A stretch of 64,000 nt of DNA from positions 7,916,967-7,980,966 of the forward strand of contig JABAKD010000015.1 of the NCBI GenBank assembly GCA_012845835.1, read 5' to 3'. The translations under genes were made by a program, and so were the position numbers. Below the pieces are notes generated by a model, which saw only the letters and a program-made list of their open reading frames with translations, ran no database searches and was not told the DNA's origin. This DNA comes from Undaria pinnatifida (lineage: Eukaryota > Sar > Phaeophyceae > Laminariales > Alariaceae). Shown piece by piece: positions 45,931 through 56,015 of the stretch. Every line of letters starts with the position of its first letter. Positions within the stretch are counted from its first letter, which is position 1.

Positions 45931-45994
45931 ACACGAGGAAGAGGAGCTCAAAATCTCACCCCCGAAAACATAACTTCGAAGGCGTTCGTCTCGC

Positions 45995-46734
45995 TGTAAT
46001 GGAGTGCTCTCCGATTTAGAGCACTAGTGTATAAGCTTTTGAGCCTAGCCAGCGAGCCTATGAAGAGCTGATGTGTAATAGAGTGTCAGTATATCTGGCA
46101 ATAGATTCGGTAAGATAGTCCGCAGAGTCATGGTCTATTGGCCACAAGAAGATTATCATGAACGGAATATTCTAAGTGGAGCGGATGACCCGTAGAATCT
46201 AGCTATTTTGTACCACAAGAGCGTTCTCGGAAATGCAACGCTTCTCCTCTGGACAAGATAGATAGAAGTAAGCGCGTTAAGCGCTCCTGGGAACGTAGGA
46301 CATCCAGGAGAACGTTCCTTGTACGTTCCATAGGTAAAGGTCCGGAAGAGAGCACAGCAGCAATGCTGGGGTGACGTGAACTCTGTGAGCTTCACCCCAC
46401 CCCCGTGCTCTCACTACCTGCTCTACCTGCTCCACCTGCTCTACCTGCTCTACTTGCTTTGCCCTGCGCTACCATGTGCCAAGGGCCTGTTTAGTCTGTC
46501 TATTAGAGTTCAATGTAGAGGAAATAATGTATAAGCTTTTGAGTCTATCCAGCGAGCCATGAGGAGAGACCAAACAAGGGCACCGGAACCCATGAGGAGC
46601 ACGTTTCCCAACACCGACCAACCACGCATCCCCCACTCGGAGTACCACTACACTGATAAAGATACCGGAACCCATGAGGGGCACGCTTCCCAACACCGGC
46701 CGACCACGCATCCCCCACTCGGAGTACCGTCACA
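45995..46734. mobile_element. L3: 740-bp TG...CA insertion in a T1 element
   Basis: Begins TGTAATGGAGTG, ends CCGTCACA, with perfect 4-bp duplication TCGC at 45991-45994 and 46735-46738. It splits a T1 sequence normally read as TTCGCGCAACCCGACC. Inside, a block at 46078-46411 matches 1407-1760, and AAGCTTTTGAGYCTAKCCAG occurs twice (about 46025 and 46530). The last 150 bp contain two copies of an ~88-bp unit (ACCGGAACCCATGAGG). It is probably an LTR-type element; no coding sequence. Confidence 0.6.
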
Positions 46735-46903
46735 TCGCGCAACTCGACCGGCATTTCTATGCGCTGGCAAAAAAAATAAACAATAATAATAAACGTAAAA
46801 TACGAAACCATGCTCACCGACGTTTTTCACACTTTTGAGGAGGTCAACCGGTCAGATTGAACGCCTTGCCTACAACATGCAACTCCTATCACGATAGGGG
46901 TTG

Positions 46904-47279
46904 TGTTAAGGTTATTGGTGGGGTGCTAGTCCGTTTGACCGCTTGCAAAAGGTTAACCAATAGCTTACCCAAACTAAGCCTTATAACACTCTCCCCCCCT
47001 GAAACGGCGGGATAGCAGGTCGGCCGGATATACAGGCGGACGTGTCAATGTCCAAGCGGCTTCATTTATTGGGGATACCGGGGAGAGTATGTTTCAAGTT
47101 CGACATGGGGAAACTCTGAAAAACTTTATTCATGGTGGATGTGGGACTCGAACCCACGACCCAAAAAAACCATGGTCCTGCCGACGACGCCATTTGATAA
47201 GGTTATCAGTGGAGCATTAGTCCGTTTGACCGCTTGCAAAAGGTTAACCAATAGCTTACCCAAACTAAGCCTCATGACA
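46904..47279 (-). mobile_element. TRIM-3: third full copy, reverse orientation
   Basis: Repeats at 46904-46988 and 47195-47279 (85 bp each) with a perfect target duplication GTTG at 46900-46903 and 47280-47283. The pyrimidine tract CTCTCCCCCCCT follows the left copy, as expected for the reversed purine tract. A box at 47181-47192 and B box at 47144-47154, both reversed. It sits at the end of a T1 element. Confidence 0.85.
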
Positions 47280-47624
47280 GTTGCAGTTGCATCGATTGCG
47301 CCAAGAAGTCCCTGGGCGATTGAGCTCCCTCATGTGAGGAACTGCCCGTTAACGAAGAAGGTAATTTCACTCGTGCGTACATTCGGTTTTAAGACTAAGT
47401 AAGGCATATAGAAGCTTGGTCGGGTTGTTGTGCGAACAAGCGCTTTTCGAAATTATTTTTCAAGTGAGATGTCGAGTTCCTCACGTGAGGAGCGATGGGA
47501 TGTTCGGCTGCAACCTCCACCGTGGGAGGGCTACCTTATACGACGCCAAGAAAAAAGTGAAGGGGGGATTCACGTTCAAATGTATACTCGAATCATATAT
47601 ACAATATATATTATAATAAAAAAA

Positions 47625-47690
47625 TACGCTCCAGCTGTGAGATCGAAGATTTTGTCGAAACCCATATCTATCTTTGCAATATACCTGGTA
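47625..47690 (-). repeat. Peptide-like block, copy E
   Basis: Reads AKIDMGFDKIFDLTAGAYFF. Confidence 0.6.
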
Positions 47691-47887
47691 TAATATTGTC
47701 TCTGATTGGATTTTGTAGTTGTCTCTGGCGTGCGATATGACGATGTGATTCTTTCAAGAGTTATTATGCGGGTGTATTGTTCTCGTTTTTTTTTTTTTTT
47801 GTTTCCCCTGAAGAAGAGTTTTTTTTTTTTTTTCTTTTCTTTTGACTCCAGGTTTTTTTCGTCTTTTTGTTTTGTTTGTTTGTTTTT

Positions 47888-47975
47888 CGGCCTGTCGCGT
47901 GACCCCGGAGCAGGATACGGGAAACGAGTCAATGCGAGAACAACAAGCACAACAGAAAAAACAACGCTTCATCAA
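47888..47975 (+). mobile_element. (CAA)n-tailed element, diverged copy
   Basis: CCTGTCGCGTGACCCCGGAG...GAGTCAATGCGAGAACAACA parallels the family body; the tail has decayed to mixed A/C-rich sequence. A related junction (GTGACCACGGATTGG...AATGTGAGCACATC) is at 11005-11060. Confidence 0.45.
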
Positions 47976-48570
47976 GCGCTCAACAACAGGCACTGGGCTG
48001 TGTAGCCCGGACGAAAGAGAGGGCATGCCCCTGGTATTTCTGCGTCAAGTTTTGCGTGCATTGAAAGGCCCACTCTCACATCGACGTCGGCCTTCATTGC
48101 CGACGCCCACCCACCGTTCAAGTATAGGGCGCTGGAAAAGAATGAAGGAGGGGGTCGCATTACCATGTAGGGAGCGTTCTACTGAAAACTGGGATATACC
48201 CATTGCGCTAGCAACCATTGTCCCACAGCTGGACGTTATTCATGAGGTTATGTATGACCACAAGTCTAGGATAGCAGAAATCCCCAGCACGGACACTTCG
48301 ATGGTAGCCAAACGGTTCAACCATAGTTGTGGGAGTTCAGAGAGCAAAAAAAGCGACGGCTTAAAAGTGGATTCTGGCTACGGCAAACAGAGGCACAGCA
48401 CTTTTCGGCAGTTGTTGTTGTTGTTGTTTTCTGAAAGGACGCGTTCTACGATTCAGAGTAAAAAAAGCGTTTTTTCGCGTTTTTTTTTTTCTGGGTTACG
48501 GCTTTCCTTAACTCCAAAATCGTCGGAAATCATGCCATTCTTGCGCAGCAGTATCACTATTTATAAAAAT

Positions 48571-48640
48571 ATTTTCAGGACGTCAGCTGTGAGTTCGACG
48601 AATTTCGGGTCAATACTCATCTTTACAAGCTGCGTTGTTG
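48571..48640 (-). repeat. Peptide-like block, copy B
   Basis: Reads QLVKMSIDPKFVELTADVLK then stop five codons later. Confidence 0.6.
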
Positions 48641-49719
48641 GCACTTGTAATATACTATGTGGGTGAGTTTTTATTGGGAGGGGTACTATTTTAAAAATAT
48701 ATACTCCGGAGTATATGTATATGTTTTGTTGTTCTCCATTATAATGGTTAGGGTTGGTATTTTTGCTTTTATTTAGGTGGGTGTTCGTACAGCTATCGTA
48801 GGCCATGGGGAGTTTAAGTCTATCGAGATCGCATTTTTCAGTTCTTACACCTCTGACTCGTAAAAAAAAAAGAAAACATTTTTCGGGTGGGGGTATGGAG
48901 CTCCTCAAAAATCGAGGGCACCTTACCGCTTTTTGGACAACATGGTTGACACACTCTTTAATTTGTATATATACATATCCTAACCTTAACCCTAACCGAG
49001 TGAAACGCAACCAACCAACCAACGTACGGTGAAGCCCCCTTCGTCTCCCACACAGCAGTGTGCGTCACCCATGTTGTCGAAAAAGCGGTAAGCTCTACTG
49101 TCTGTAGCAACCACCCTCGAAGGGGAAAAAAACAGCCAGTGCACCTCCACCGTAGCCTGTGTCAACCATTGAACATGACGGGGCTCCTTAACCCAAAATG
49201 GCCGGATTTTTTTTTTTTTTTTTTTTTTTCGTTTTTTTTTTTTTTTCTGGCGTGTATCCCGAACGCATGGATGTGGTTGTTCCTCGGGTAGCCCTTTCGA
49301 CTTCCTCCAAACCCGTTTTCTTCGGGTGGGGAACAGAGCCCCTCTGAGCCAACATTCTTGTAGGGTCACAAAAAAATCGTGCACCCCTGGCGTAGAGTGT
49401 ACCTATGACAGTTACAGCATCCGCCAATGCTTCGTTGTTGAACAGGCAAGATTGGTGCGGCGTCGGATTACTGTGCAAGGGTTTGCATGGCACGTAGGCG
49501 GCACGGTTGCACTCGTATGGCTGCCTCGCTCATCATGCTGCCCGAAGACGGTTATCAAGACCAAACCAAATCATAGTTTTGTATTGTTTTTTTTTTGTCG
49601 TTGTCTACGGATCCCACCGTCCCACAGCCGATGATGTAAAATCGTGCGCTTAATGTGTCACCCACTTCCTAGCCAGAAAAACAAATAACCTAATTTGGAG
49701 CTGTCATCCGATATGCAAG

Positions 49720-49940
49720 AAAGTACGCAACAAGGTGGGGAGGGAAGTCCGCCTAGCCAGCGGTTCTTGGTAGGATGCGCCTCACCCTCCAAGCGACTCG
49801 ACGAACACCTCACGGCGCTAGCGTAGCGCTTGGTACGCGCGATGTCTGCCTGGTCGGTGAAAACCCGACGTGTTCCGTCCCGGCATTGTAATGATGCGAG
49901 CGTCAATTAGTCTTGAGGCTACGGCTAGGCATCAAATGAG
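49720..49940 (-). repeat. R8 dispersed repeat, copy 6
   Basis: Reversed: CACCTCACGGCGCTAGCG and GATGTCTGCCTGGTCGGTGA, in intron 3. Confidence 0.6.
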
Positions 49941-50293
49941 TAAACCTCCCAACCCGTAGCCCTGGCTGCTTCATACGGCTAGTGCCGTAAATGTCCGTTT
50001 TTGATCGTTAATTTTTCGTTCTGAGGTCCCAGGGGGCGGACGTGAAGTGAATACTCTCTGGGCTGTGATTGAACAAGCTCGCGGTTATTTTGCTTAAAAG
50101 GGCTATTTTTTCGTGTTGCTTTGCAATACCGCGTACGGGTATGAGTTACACAGGTTTTATTAATAGCGTGCCTATGGAAATTTGAGGTAAAACATGCAGA
50201 CAAAAATGAGGACTTTCGGTGTATTTTAGCCGGGTTTTTTTGCAAGGCTCGTAGAAAACAAAAACGAAAGCATTACGTTCGCCGCGTCCTCAA

Positions 50294-50400
50294 TTGATCC
50301 AACCCAACCCACCCACTCACCCACTCACGCACCCACCCACCCAACCCAACCCAACCCAACCCAACCCAACCCAACCCAACCCAACCCACCTCCAACGTGT
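50294..50400 (+). repeat. CCCAA pentanucleotide tract
   Basis: ACCCACTCACCCACTCACGC followed by (CCCAA)n, close to the E3 donor side. Confidence 0.85.
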
Positions 50401-50448
50401 TCAATCACAAGACGCATTTTTTTTTAATCATTCGCTTATTACACACAC

Positions 50449-50595
50449 CTGCCGATCGGCCCACGGCCGGGACGACGAGCCGTGCATGTTCGTGACCTTC
50501 AGTTTTTTCAGTCTCGACTCGAGATCTCCCAGAACATCTAAGCTTTCCTTGCTGTTTCGCGACAGGCTGCATATATCTTCCGACAACACGTTGAC
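50449..50595 (-). CDS. E3: internal exon, helical/coiled segment
   Basis: 49 codons, phase 0 to 0, acceptor CAG before GTCAACGTG and donor CAG|GTGTGTG. The peptide has SEDICSLSRNSKESLDVLG followed by a short amphipathic stretch LESRLKKLKV and a Ser/Arg tail SSSRPWADRQ. The first half of this exon is duplicated twice, in decayed form, to its right (about 51033-51080 and 51258-51303). The right flank is a minisatellite of GTTGGTGTTGCAAA-like units. No known domain is recognised. Confidence 0.72.
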
Positions 50596-50885
50596 CTGGT
50601 GTTGGCGTTGCAAAAAAAAACGTGGCGTTGGTGTTGCAAAGCAATTTCGGCGATGGTGTTGCGAAAAAAAGACGCTGGTGTTGCAAAAAAAATCGCGTCG
50701 TTGGTGTTGCAAACCAAGCAAAGGCGTTGGTGTTGCGAGCCAAAATTTATTTTTCGGCGTTGGTGTTTCAAAACGAATCGCGACGTTGCCGTTGCTAAAC
50801 AAATCGCGACGGTTAATGTTGCAAAGCAAGTCACGACGTAGGACTTGCAAAAATAATGTCAAGTTGGTGTTGCAAAAAAAATCGC
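50590..50885 (+). repeat. ~30-bp minisatellite next to E3
   Basis: GGCGTTGGTGTTGCAAAAAA units, about nine, starting at the E3 acceptor and running into intron 2. They are associated with the decayed E3 copies. Confidence 0.75.
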
Positions 50886-51032
50886 TGGATCGGCGTGAGG
50901 GGAAGAGGGGCGCTGGGACAAACCCTTCTGTAAGGTTGTGGATTGGAGTAAGTTAGTATAAGTCGATAACTAATTCTAAACAGGCTAGGTATTATATGTG
51001 ATACGTGACAGTTTTTGGGGGGCGGGAGATCG

Positions 51033-51303
51033 GTTCCGCGACAGGCCGCATGTGTCTTCTGACAACACGTTGACCTGGCTTTGGTGTTGCAAAACGAATC
51101 TCGTCGTTGGTGTTGCAAAAAAAATTGCGGCGTCGGCGTGACAGAAAGAGGCGCGCTGGGATTGACCCTGCTGTAGACCTGTGCGTTGGCTGACTATGCT
51201 AGTAGTAAGTCGCCGACCAGCTATTAGTTGGCTAGGTGTTACAGTTATGGTAGACGAGGTTCCCCGACAGGCTGCGCATATCTTCGGACAACGCGTTGAC
51301 CTC
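51033..51303 (-). pseudogene. Two decayed copies of the first half of E3
   Basis: 51033-51080 and 51258-51303 each repeat the E3 acceptor and its first 14-15 codons (VNVLSEDTCGLSRN and VNALSEDMRSLSGN against VNVLSEDICSLSRN). Both lack the second half and a donor. They are separated by runs of GTTGCAAA-type repeat and lie inside intron 2. Confidence 0.55.
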
Positions 51304-51452
51304 GTGCTGGTGTCGCAAAACAAATCGCGGCCTCGGCGGGAGAGGGCGGGACACTGGGACATAACCTCTTGCTGGGCTGTAAGTTGATTGGCGATAAGTT
51401 CCCGACTGTGGCGACAAAAACGAGCCTCAAATTCCGACGACCAAGTTTATAA

Positions 51453-51532
51453 CCCCCTGCAGAATCCGAGAACCCCTCCTATACTAATTCCAAGTAACTT
51501 CCCCCAAAAATTGGCTTCCAGATGTGGAGGGG
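51453..51532 (-). mobile_element. piggyBac-type MITE copy, diverged
   Basis: Reverse copy with TTAA on the right (51533-51536); the left side reads TTATAACCCC. The core AAGTAACTTCCCCCAAAAA is recognisable. Confidence 0.5.
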
Positions 51533-51605
51533 TTAAAATCGGGCGTTCTCTGCATATCAGGGTCGGTTGGGTGTCACTCTGACTACATAATACTGTGTTT
51601 CTCAC

Positions 51606-51713
51606 CATCCGATCGATGACGATGTGCTGGCTGGCGCGCTCGAGCACTTCTCGGTTCTCCACTTCTTCGTAGAACACCTTCGTTCGAAGCCGGCTGTAGT
51701 TAGCCTTGTCCCA
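51606..51713 (-). CDS. E2: internal exon, charged helix
   Basis: 36 codons, phase 0 to 0. The acceptor CAG at 51714-51716 follows a T-rich tract and the donor is GTGAGA. The peptide begins WDKANYSRLRTKV and ends SQHIVIDRM. It is charged and probably helical (EEVENREVLERASQH). The open frame continues upstream of the acceptor, but that part reads as a chance intron extension because the strong pyrimidine tract and CAG sit exactly here. Confidence 0.7.
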
Positions 51714-51935
51714 CTGCGGTCGGCCAAAAAAACGATATACGTGTCGTTTTCGGTTTTGGATTGCGCCAAGGATTTGTTTGTTTGTTTGTCTGTCAAACTG
51801 CCACCTTCTCCCCCATTCGATATTTCGTACGTACTCCATCGTGATCTCGTGAGTGCACGACGCATGGCGCTTCGTCGTGCATGCGCGGAGGTGCGATGAA
51901 AAACACGGTTAACAGAGAGAAGTGTTGTAAATACG

Positions 51936-52105
51936 TCAGCTAGCTGTGAGTTCGATAAATTTAGGGTCGATGCTCATCTCTGCAGGCTGCGTGATGAATA
52001 CACCGGCCGCTCGTTTTCTCTTGCAGATATATTTTCACAAAACTATTCTGACAAACAACGTCAGCTGTGAGTTCGGCAATTACAGGCTCGACACTCATCT
52101 TTGAG
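51936..52105 (-). repeat. Peptide-like block, copies C and D
   Basis: 52040-52105 reads KMSVEPVIAELTADVVCQN and 51936-51995 reads EMSIDPKFIELTAS with a 4-base duplication. They lie in tandem in intron 1. Confidence 0.6.
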
Positions 52106-52217
52106 GCATCTCTCCACAGTGCGGTAGGGTTTCACTTTCGTGAGCCATGGCGTTTCTGGCCGGTTGAGCTCCTTCAGTGGAGAACTACCGGTTCGTCCAA
52201 GATTTATACGACCATAC

Positions 52218-52938
52218 GACGCGTGCTGCGATGGAGTCATCACTTTTCGTCTGAAATGGTTTTTGAATGACGGGGCTCATTTACCCAAAATCGTCGGAAA
52301 TACATTGTAAGGGTATTAAGGTATACCTTTTTTTGGCGAAAATGTTTTCTGAATGACGGGGCTCATTAACCCAAAATCGTCGGAAATACATTGTAAAGGT
52401 ATTAAGGTATACCTTTTTTTGGCGAAAATGGTTTCTGAATGACGGGGCTCCTTAACCCAAAATCGTCGGAAACATGCCATTCTTTTTTTTTCGCCTTGGA
52501 TTCTCGTTGTGTACCTTAGGCCATTGGATTGCTCATCCGGTATCATAATAGTATCAGTTTTTATTCTTTTCCAAATCAGTTTTTCTGGGAGAGGTCTTAG
52601 GCTCCCGAATTGAGGGACTGCAAGGTTATTGGGCGGGGACACAGAGTGCCCCCTGCAGGTCTGCCAATTGAGCAGGTCCTCGAAGGGTACTCGCTTTCCC
52701 TGCTTTCGTAGAGACGTAGCTTTATTCGATCCCACCAGAGCCCCGGATGGCTTCTGAGATCGGAGGCACGTGCCTCCGACCTATTTCGTAACTTTCCCGA
52801 ATGTAAAACGCCAACCTTATCATACGAAACCCATCCAAATGATCTCAATTTTTCCGATAATTGCAGGCCTTTCGAGGCCGTATCTTAACAAGACCTTAAT
52901 GAAAAAAAACGTGGTGCCCTCCTATCGCAGCACAAGCC
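52218..52938 (+). mobile_element. T0 element split by LTR2
   Basis: Left end GACGCGTGCTGCGATGGAG, three core units to 52470, the GGGAGAGGTCTTAGGCTCCC part, then LTR2 (52619-52890), then the T0 right end CCTCCTATCGCAGCACAAGC. Confidence 0.6.
52619..52890. mobile_element. LTR2: solo LTR-like insertion, copy 2
   Basis: 272 bp from TGCAAGG to TATCTTAACA, inserted in the T0 element 52218-52938. Flanks GGAC and AGAC suggest a 4-bp duplication with one change. It shares a long GATCGGAGGCACGTGCCTCC palindrome with copy 1. Confidence 0.68.
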
Positions 52939-53324
52939 ATACCTTGTTTTTTGGGCTAGGGCAAAGGCGCTTGGTCGGGTTGAGAGAACGAGTGAATGTC
53001 TTGGAAGTCAGTCATGTTTTCGGGGGGCTGAGATATTGAGCTCGTGCTAATGGTAGGAGCTTCTCAGAAACATTCTGCTGCACCCCCCGACCGTGGGATG
53101 CCTCCTTTTGCAAGCGCTGCATTAATACACCGGTCGCCCGTTTCTAGCAAGCATTTGTGCTAATAACCCATACCCCTCTCGTCACACACAAACAAACCTG
53201 AAAGCCGTGGGACGCCAACGTCATCGGTCGCCTTTACGGGTGGAGTTGCTCAGGTTATCTGTGCATGGCATTTACCTCTGTGATTGTGTAGAGCTATATC
53301 GTACGATCTTCTTGCTTTCCCCTC

Positions 53325-53480
53325 AGCTTTACTTTCCAGCTCAACTCGTGGGGGAGAGGTCTAGATTATACTCTCAGCGGCCTTCTGAACAAGCCGTAGT
53401 CACAGGTAAAGGTGCCTTCCCATCCCCCCCCCCGGTATGCCATGCTGATAATTTCGTCGCATGATAAATATGCACCGCAC
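53325..53480 (+). repeat. Copy of the E15 acceptor flank
   Basis: CTTTCCAGCTCAACTCGTGG, CTTCTGAACAAGCCGTAGTC and ACAGGTAAAGG followed by a C run parallel 9340-9425. A longer relative is at 61247-61480, which also parallels 9420-9620. Confidence 0.55.
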
Positions 53481-53539
53481 ATAAGATACTTCGCATGTTG
53501 AACCTGCACCACCTGGAACCAGTGGATATATATCGGAGG

Positions 53540-53600
53540 TAAGCCGTAAGGGTTATTCAACCAGTGTCTACACTCTAACCGCCCTGCCACCTGGCGGCAC
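53540..53600 (-). repeat. Possible degenerate tRNA-like (SINE) segment
   Basis: On the minus strand GTGGCAGGGCGGTTAGAGTG resembles a tRNA D-arm/A box and GGTTGAATAACC a weakened B box. The intervening part does not fold as a tRNA by eye. Confidence 0.22.
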
Positions 53601-54041
53601 ATCGGTCTAAATTAAACACACACAGGCCAGCAAGCAAGCTACGGTTCGGTTTGCTATCGTTAGATATTTTGTTACAAGCCGCGCGCATACATGCGCGCAT
53701 ACATGCGCCGTTCAAATTAAATATGACAGCTAGAATGAAAAATGAGACTAACGGCGCACCTGTTAAAATAAACCGGCATGCTCCGAAGCGTACTGGTTGG
53801 TATGGCACAGGTGTGATATGGCATAACGTTGCATGTGACCCGATGCCATCATGGTAAACATATATCTACCAAAATCTGACGTCGTGCATACCGGTAGTAT
53901 CTTAAAGTACCAATATCTTACGCGGTACGTAAAATTTTCCGTAAGAATGCACACACATACCAGGTTATATAATACCTGGTACACGGCTTTGGCACTAACA
54001 GCCACACACACTCGAAAAATATGGCGGCAGTACATACGCAC

Positions 54042-54248
54042 CTGAAGCGCACGTAAGCTCATAGCATCCCTAGTCTTCGCACCATTCTTCCCACCAACGG
54101 CCTGTAGCTCTCCCTTTTCCCGTTGCCGTCGACGGTTGTCGATGGCCTTGCGGAGGCGCCGAGCGCGCCAATGCTCTCTGGACTCGGGCTCACCCCCGAC
54201 ACTCATCGTCGTCGTCGTGGGATCGTCCATCTCGCGGGCCAAGCGCAT
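54042..54248 (-). CDS. E1: first coding exon, basic N-terminus
   Basis: 69 codons, ending in phase 0 at donor GTGCGT. The first ATG (54248) follows an in-frame TGA at 54276-54278, which supports it as the start. A second Met, at codon 7 (MDDPTTTTMSVGG), is an alternative start. The body is strongly basic and probably helical (RARRLRKAIDNRRRQREKGE), then ends DAMSLRALQ. No signal peptide or membrane segment is visible. It lies head to head with the plus-strand exon at 54845. No known domain is recognised. Confidence 0.72.
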
Positions 54249-54844
54249 ACAACACTCCAGTAGAAGTAGTTGGTGTCAATTGTAGTAAAACGGGTTGACT
54301 GTAAGTGCAAACACGTGTTTAGGGCTCTACGTAATCACCTACGCGTCCTAATGCATGCAAGGAAACATGTTGCCGGGACTACCGGCGTGCTGTGAATACG
54401 CGCAGAGCAACCCCTGCTCTGAACTCTGAGCGGCAATGCTATTCGCCCATCCGATCACGGGGCAAGCGCAAAAACAGCGCGTGGCACATCGCTTATCGGA
54501 AGCAGATACACAAGACTAAAACCGCCTACTACATTGGTTCTTCTGTGTCAAGAGTCACCCGTGCTTTGCCTCTGCTTTGCTCCACACACGAACGCGAGGC
54601 CTCTTCAGACGCGCGATCATGAGGAGCCATCGTCCAAGGATTTCCCGTCCTTCATGACGATTTTTTCATGTTTTTTCACAGAATATTCTCAATTTGCTCA
54701 ACGGTTTCATAAACGCAATCCAAGATATGTAAACCCATTTTCTTACAAGATGCAGCGCGTAGGTCTCGAGGTCCGAGAGGAGTAGCGAAGTGCTACCGCG
54801 TGCTAGCTGCAACCAACCTCCTTGCTTGCCTGAGAGATAGAGAG
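54249..54844. promoter_or_regulatory. Probable divergent promoter region
   Basis: About 600 bp between the start of the giant gene (minus) and the first exon of a plus-strand gene. It has no recognisable member of the repeat families seen elsewhere, which is unusual in this window. I see no convincing TATA box or other named element. Confidence 0.4.
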
Positions 54845-54969
54845 ATGGCTGCCTCAAAGATGGGGGACACCCGAAGGGCGAAATCTACCGTGTCGCTGGA
54901 TGGTAGCTCGTCAGGAGGAGGAGCATCAGGGCGACGATTACCGCCCGAGCGCGAAGGCGCTCTCGCACG
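54845..54969 (+). CDS. First exon of a divergent plus-strand gene
   Basis: ATG plus 41 codons and two bases, then donor GTGAGT (phase 2). The peptide starts MAASKMGDTRRAKSTVSLDG, followed by a Ser/Gly-rich stretch and LPPEREGALA. It is compositionally like a cytoplasmic disordered N-terminus. I could not find a following exon with a matching phase that I trust. A weak candidate is 55461-55567 (acceptor TTTTTTAG, donor GTAAGA). No function is assigned. Confidence 0.5.
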
Positions 54970-55915
54970 GTGAGTTTTTCTTTTTTCTACGTGGGGCTTC
55001 AACATTGCCGATATGCGCCAGCCCAGTATACCAGCACTATTTAGGAAAATGGCACTATTGAGAATGGGCACAATACATATATCAATATACATTCTCTACG
55101 GTTCCAGTTAGCCGATTTAGTGGGCACTATAAAGGGAAATGGCACTATTCAACCGGCACTATTGGGAGTGCGTTGTTTTACTGCCGCCCCCCGCTACTTT
55201 TAATAGTTGTTCCTATCGCAGCCCAGCTTGCAGCATAACACGGGCCCCTGCTGTGTGTTTTGCCGTGCTGGCTATGGCTTGATGCGATGTAGCGAAAGCT
55301 TGTGACCTTGCGTGGGGTACAGCACTACGGGCTGTACCCCCTGTTGGATGTGCGTATAGCAGCAGGTGGGCAGAGGGGCAGCCCTGACACGGCAACTTCA
55401 CCTTCCGTTGGCTCTCCGTTACTGAATGCTGCGAGGATCGGTCGGCGCGCAGCACAGCTTGGCGCTTTTTTAGCGCGGCAGCAGCTATCCTATGCGATAT
55501 CATTACCTATAACCTACCAGGTACTTGGTATGTTTCGAGAGAAAGTCGCGAGCCGGACATTGAAGCGTAAGACTCAAGGTTACCAGGTAGTAGCATTGCC
55601 CTCGACTAAGGTACGTAGCCCGCGCTGAAGCTTGAGCTGGATACAGCAGCAGTAGTGTTTTGCTGCCTCCTTTCCTCCCGCCCGCACCCCAGAACTTCTG
55701 TTCCTAAAAAACCAAAACCAAAAACAAGAAAACATTTTATCTTGAAAATAGTATGGGACGCCCAGGCTCTTCGGGAATCCGACGAATATTGTTTTCAGTT
55801 CGGTGTTTTTTATGCACGGATTCAACCACACACACGACCCACGGCCGCCTATAAGAACATGAAACAAGCCTCAATCAGCCAACAAGCTGACGCGGCTCCG
55901 CTTGTATGAATGAAC

Positions 55916-56015
55916 CACCACCACCAACACCACCAACACCACCACCACCACCACCACCACCACCACCACCACCACAGCAGCAACAGCAGCAGCAGCAGCA
56001 GAACCAACAGCAGCA
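55916..56015 (+). repeat. (CCA)n then (CAG)n triplet tract in a short ORF
   Basis: An ATG at 55908 opens 38 codons through a poly-Pro then poly-Gln tract ending QQQQWF and a stop. The tract could belong to a terminal exon of the plus-strand gene, but there is no splice evidence. More likely it is a compound microsatellite. Confidence 0.5.

Larger units (their letters stand above)
45150..46900 (+). mobile_element. T1 element with 62-bp array and L3 insertion
   Basis: Starts GAGCCATCCCACAGTATTAG. The GAGCTCCTAACACGAGGAG segment has expanded to about 13 units (45165-45930); L3 (45995-46734) follows, then the T1 right part (46739-46900), whose end CAACTCCTATCACGATAGG is next to TRIM-3. Confidence 0.6.

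Noticed and set aside
47139-47402. ORF beginning MWDSNPRPKKTMVLPTTPF and relatives at 31791-32105 and 39516-39858
   Set aside because: These are translations of the tRNA-like B box and flank in the TRIM elements, a well-known source of spurious proteins.
48040-48170. Possible exon on the minus strand (acceptor TTTTCCAG, donor GTGAGAG)
   Set aside because: Splice sites look good, but its length would break the phase between E3 and E4, and the peptide is not convincing in the required frame.
47842-48666. The longest open frame in the window (274 codons, plus strand)
   Set aside because: It runs through a T run, the (CAA)n-tailed element, T0 core sequence and the antisense of peptide block B. 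No domain or stable composition; most likely chance.
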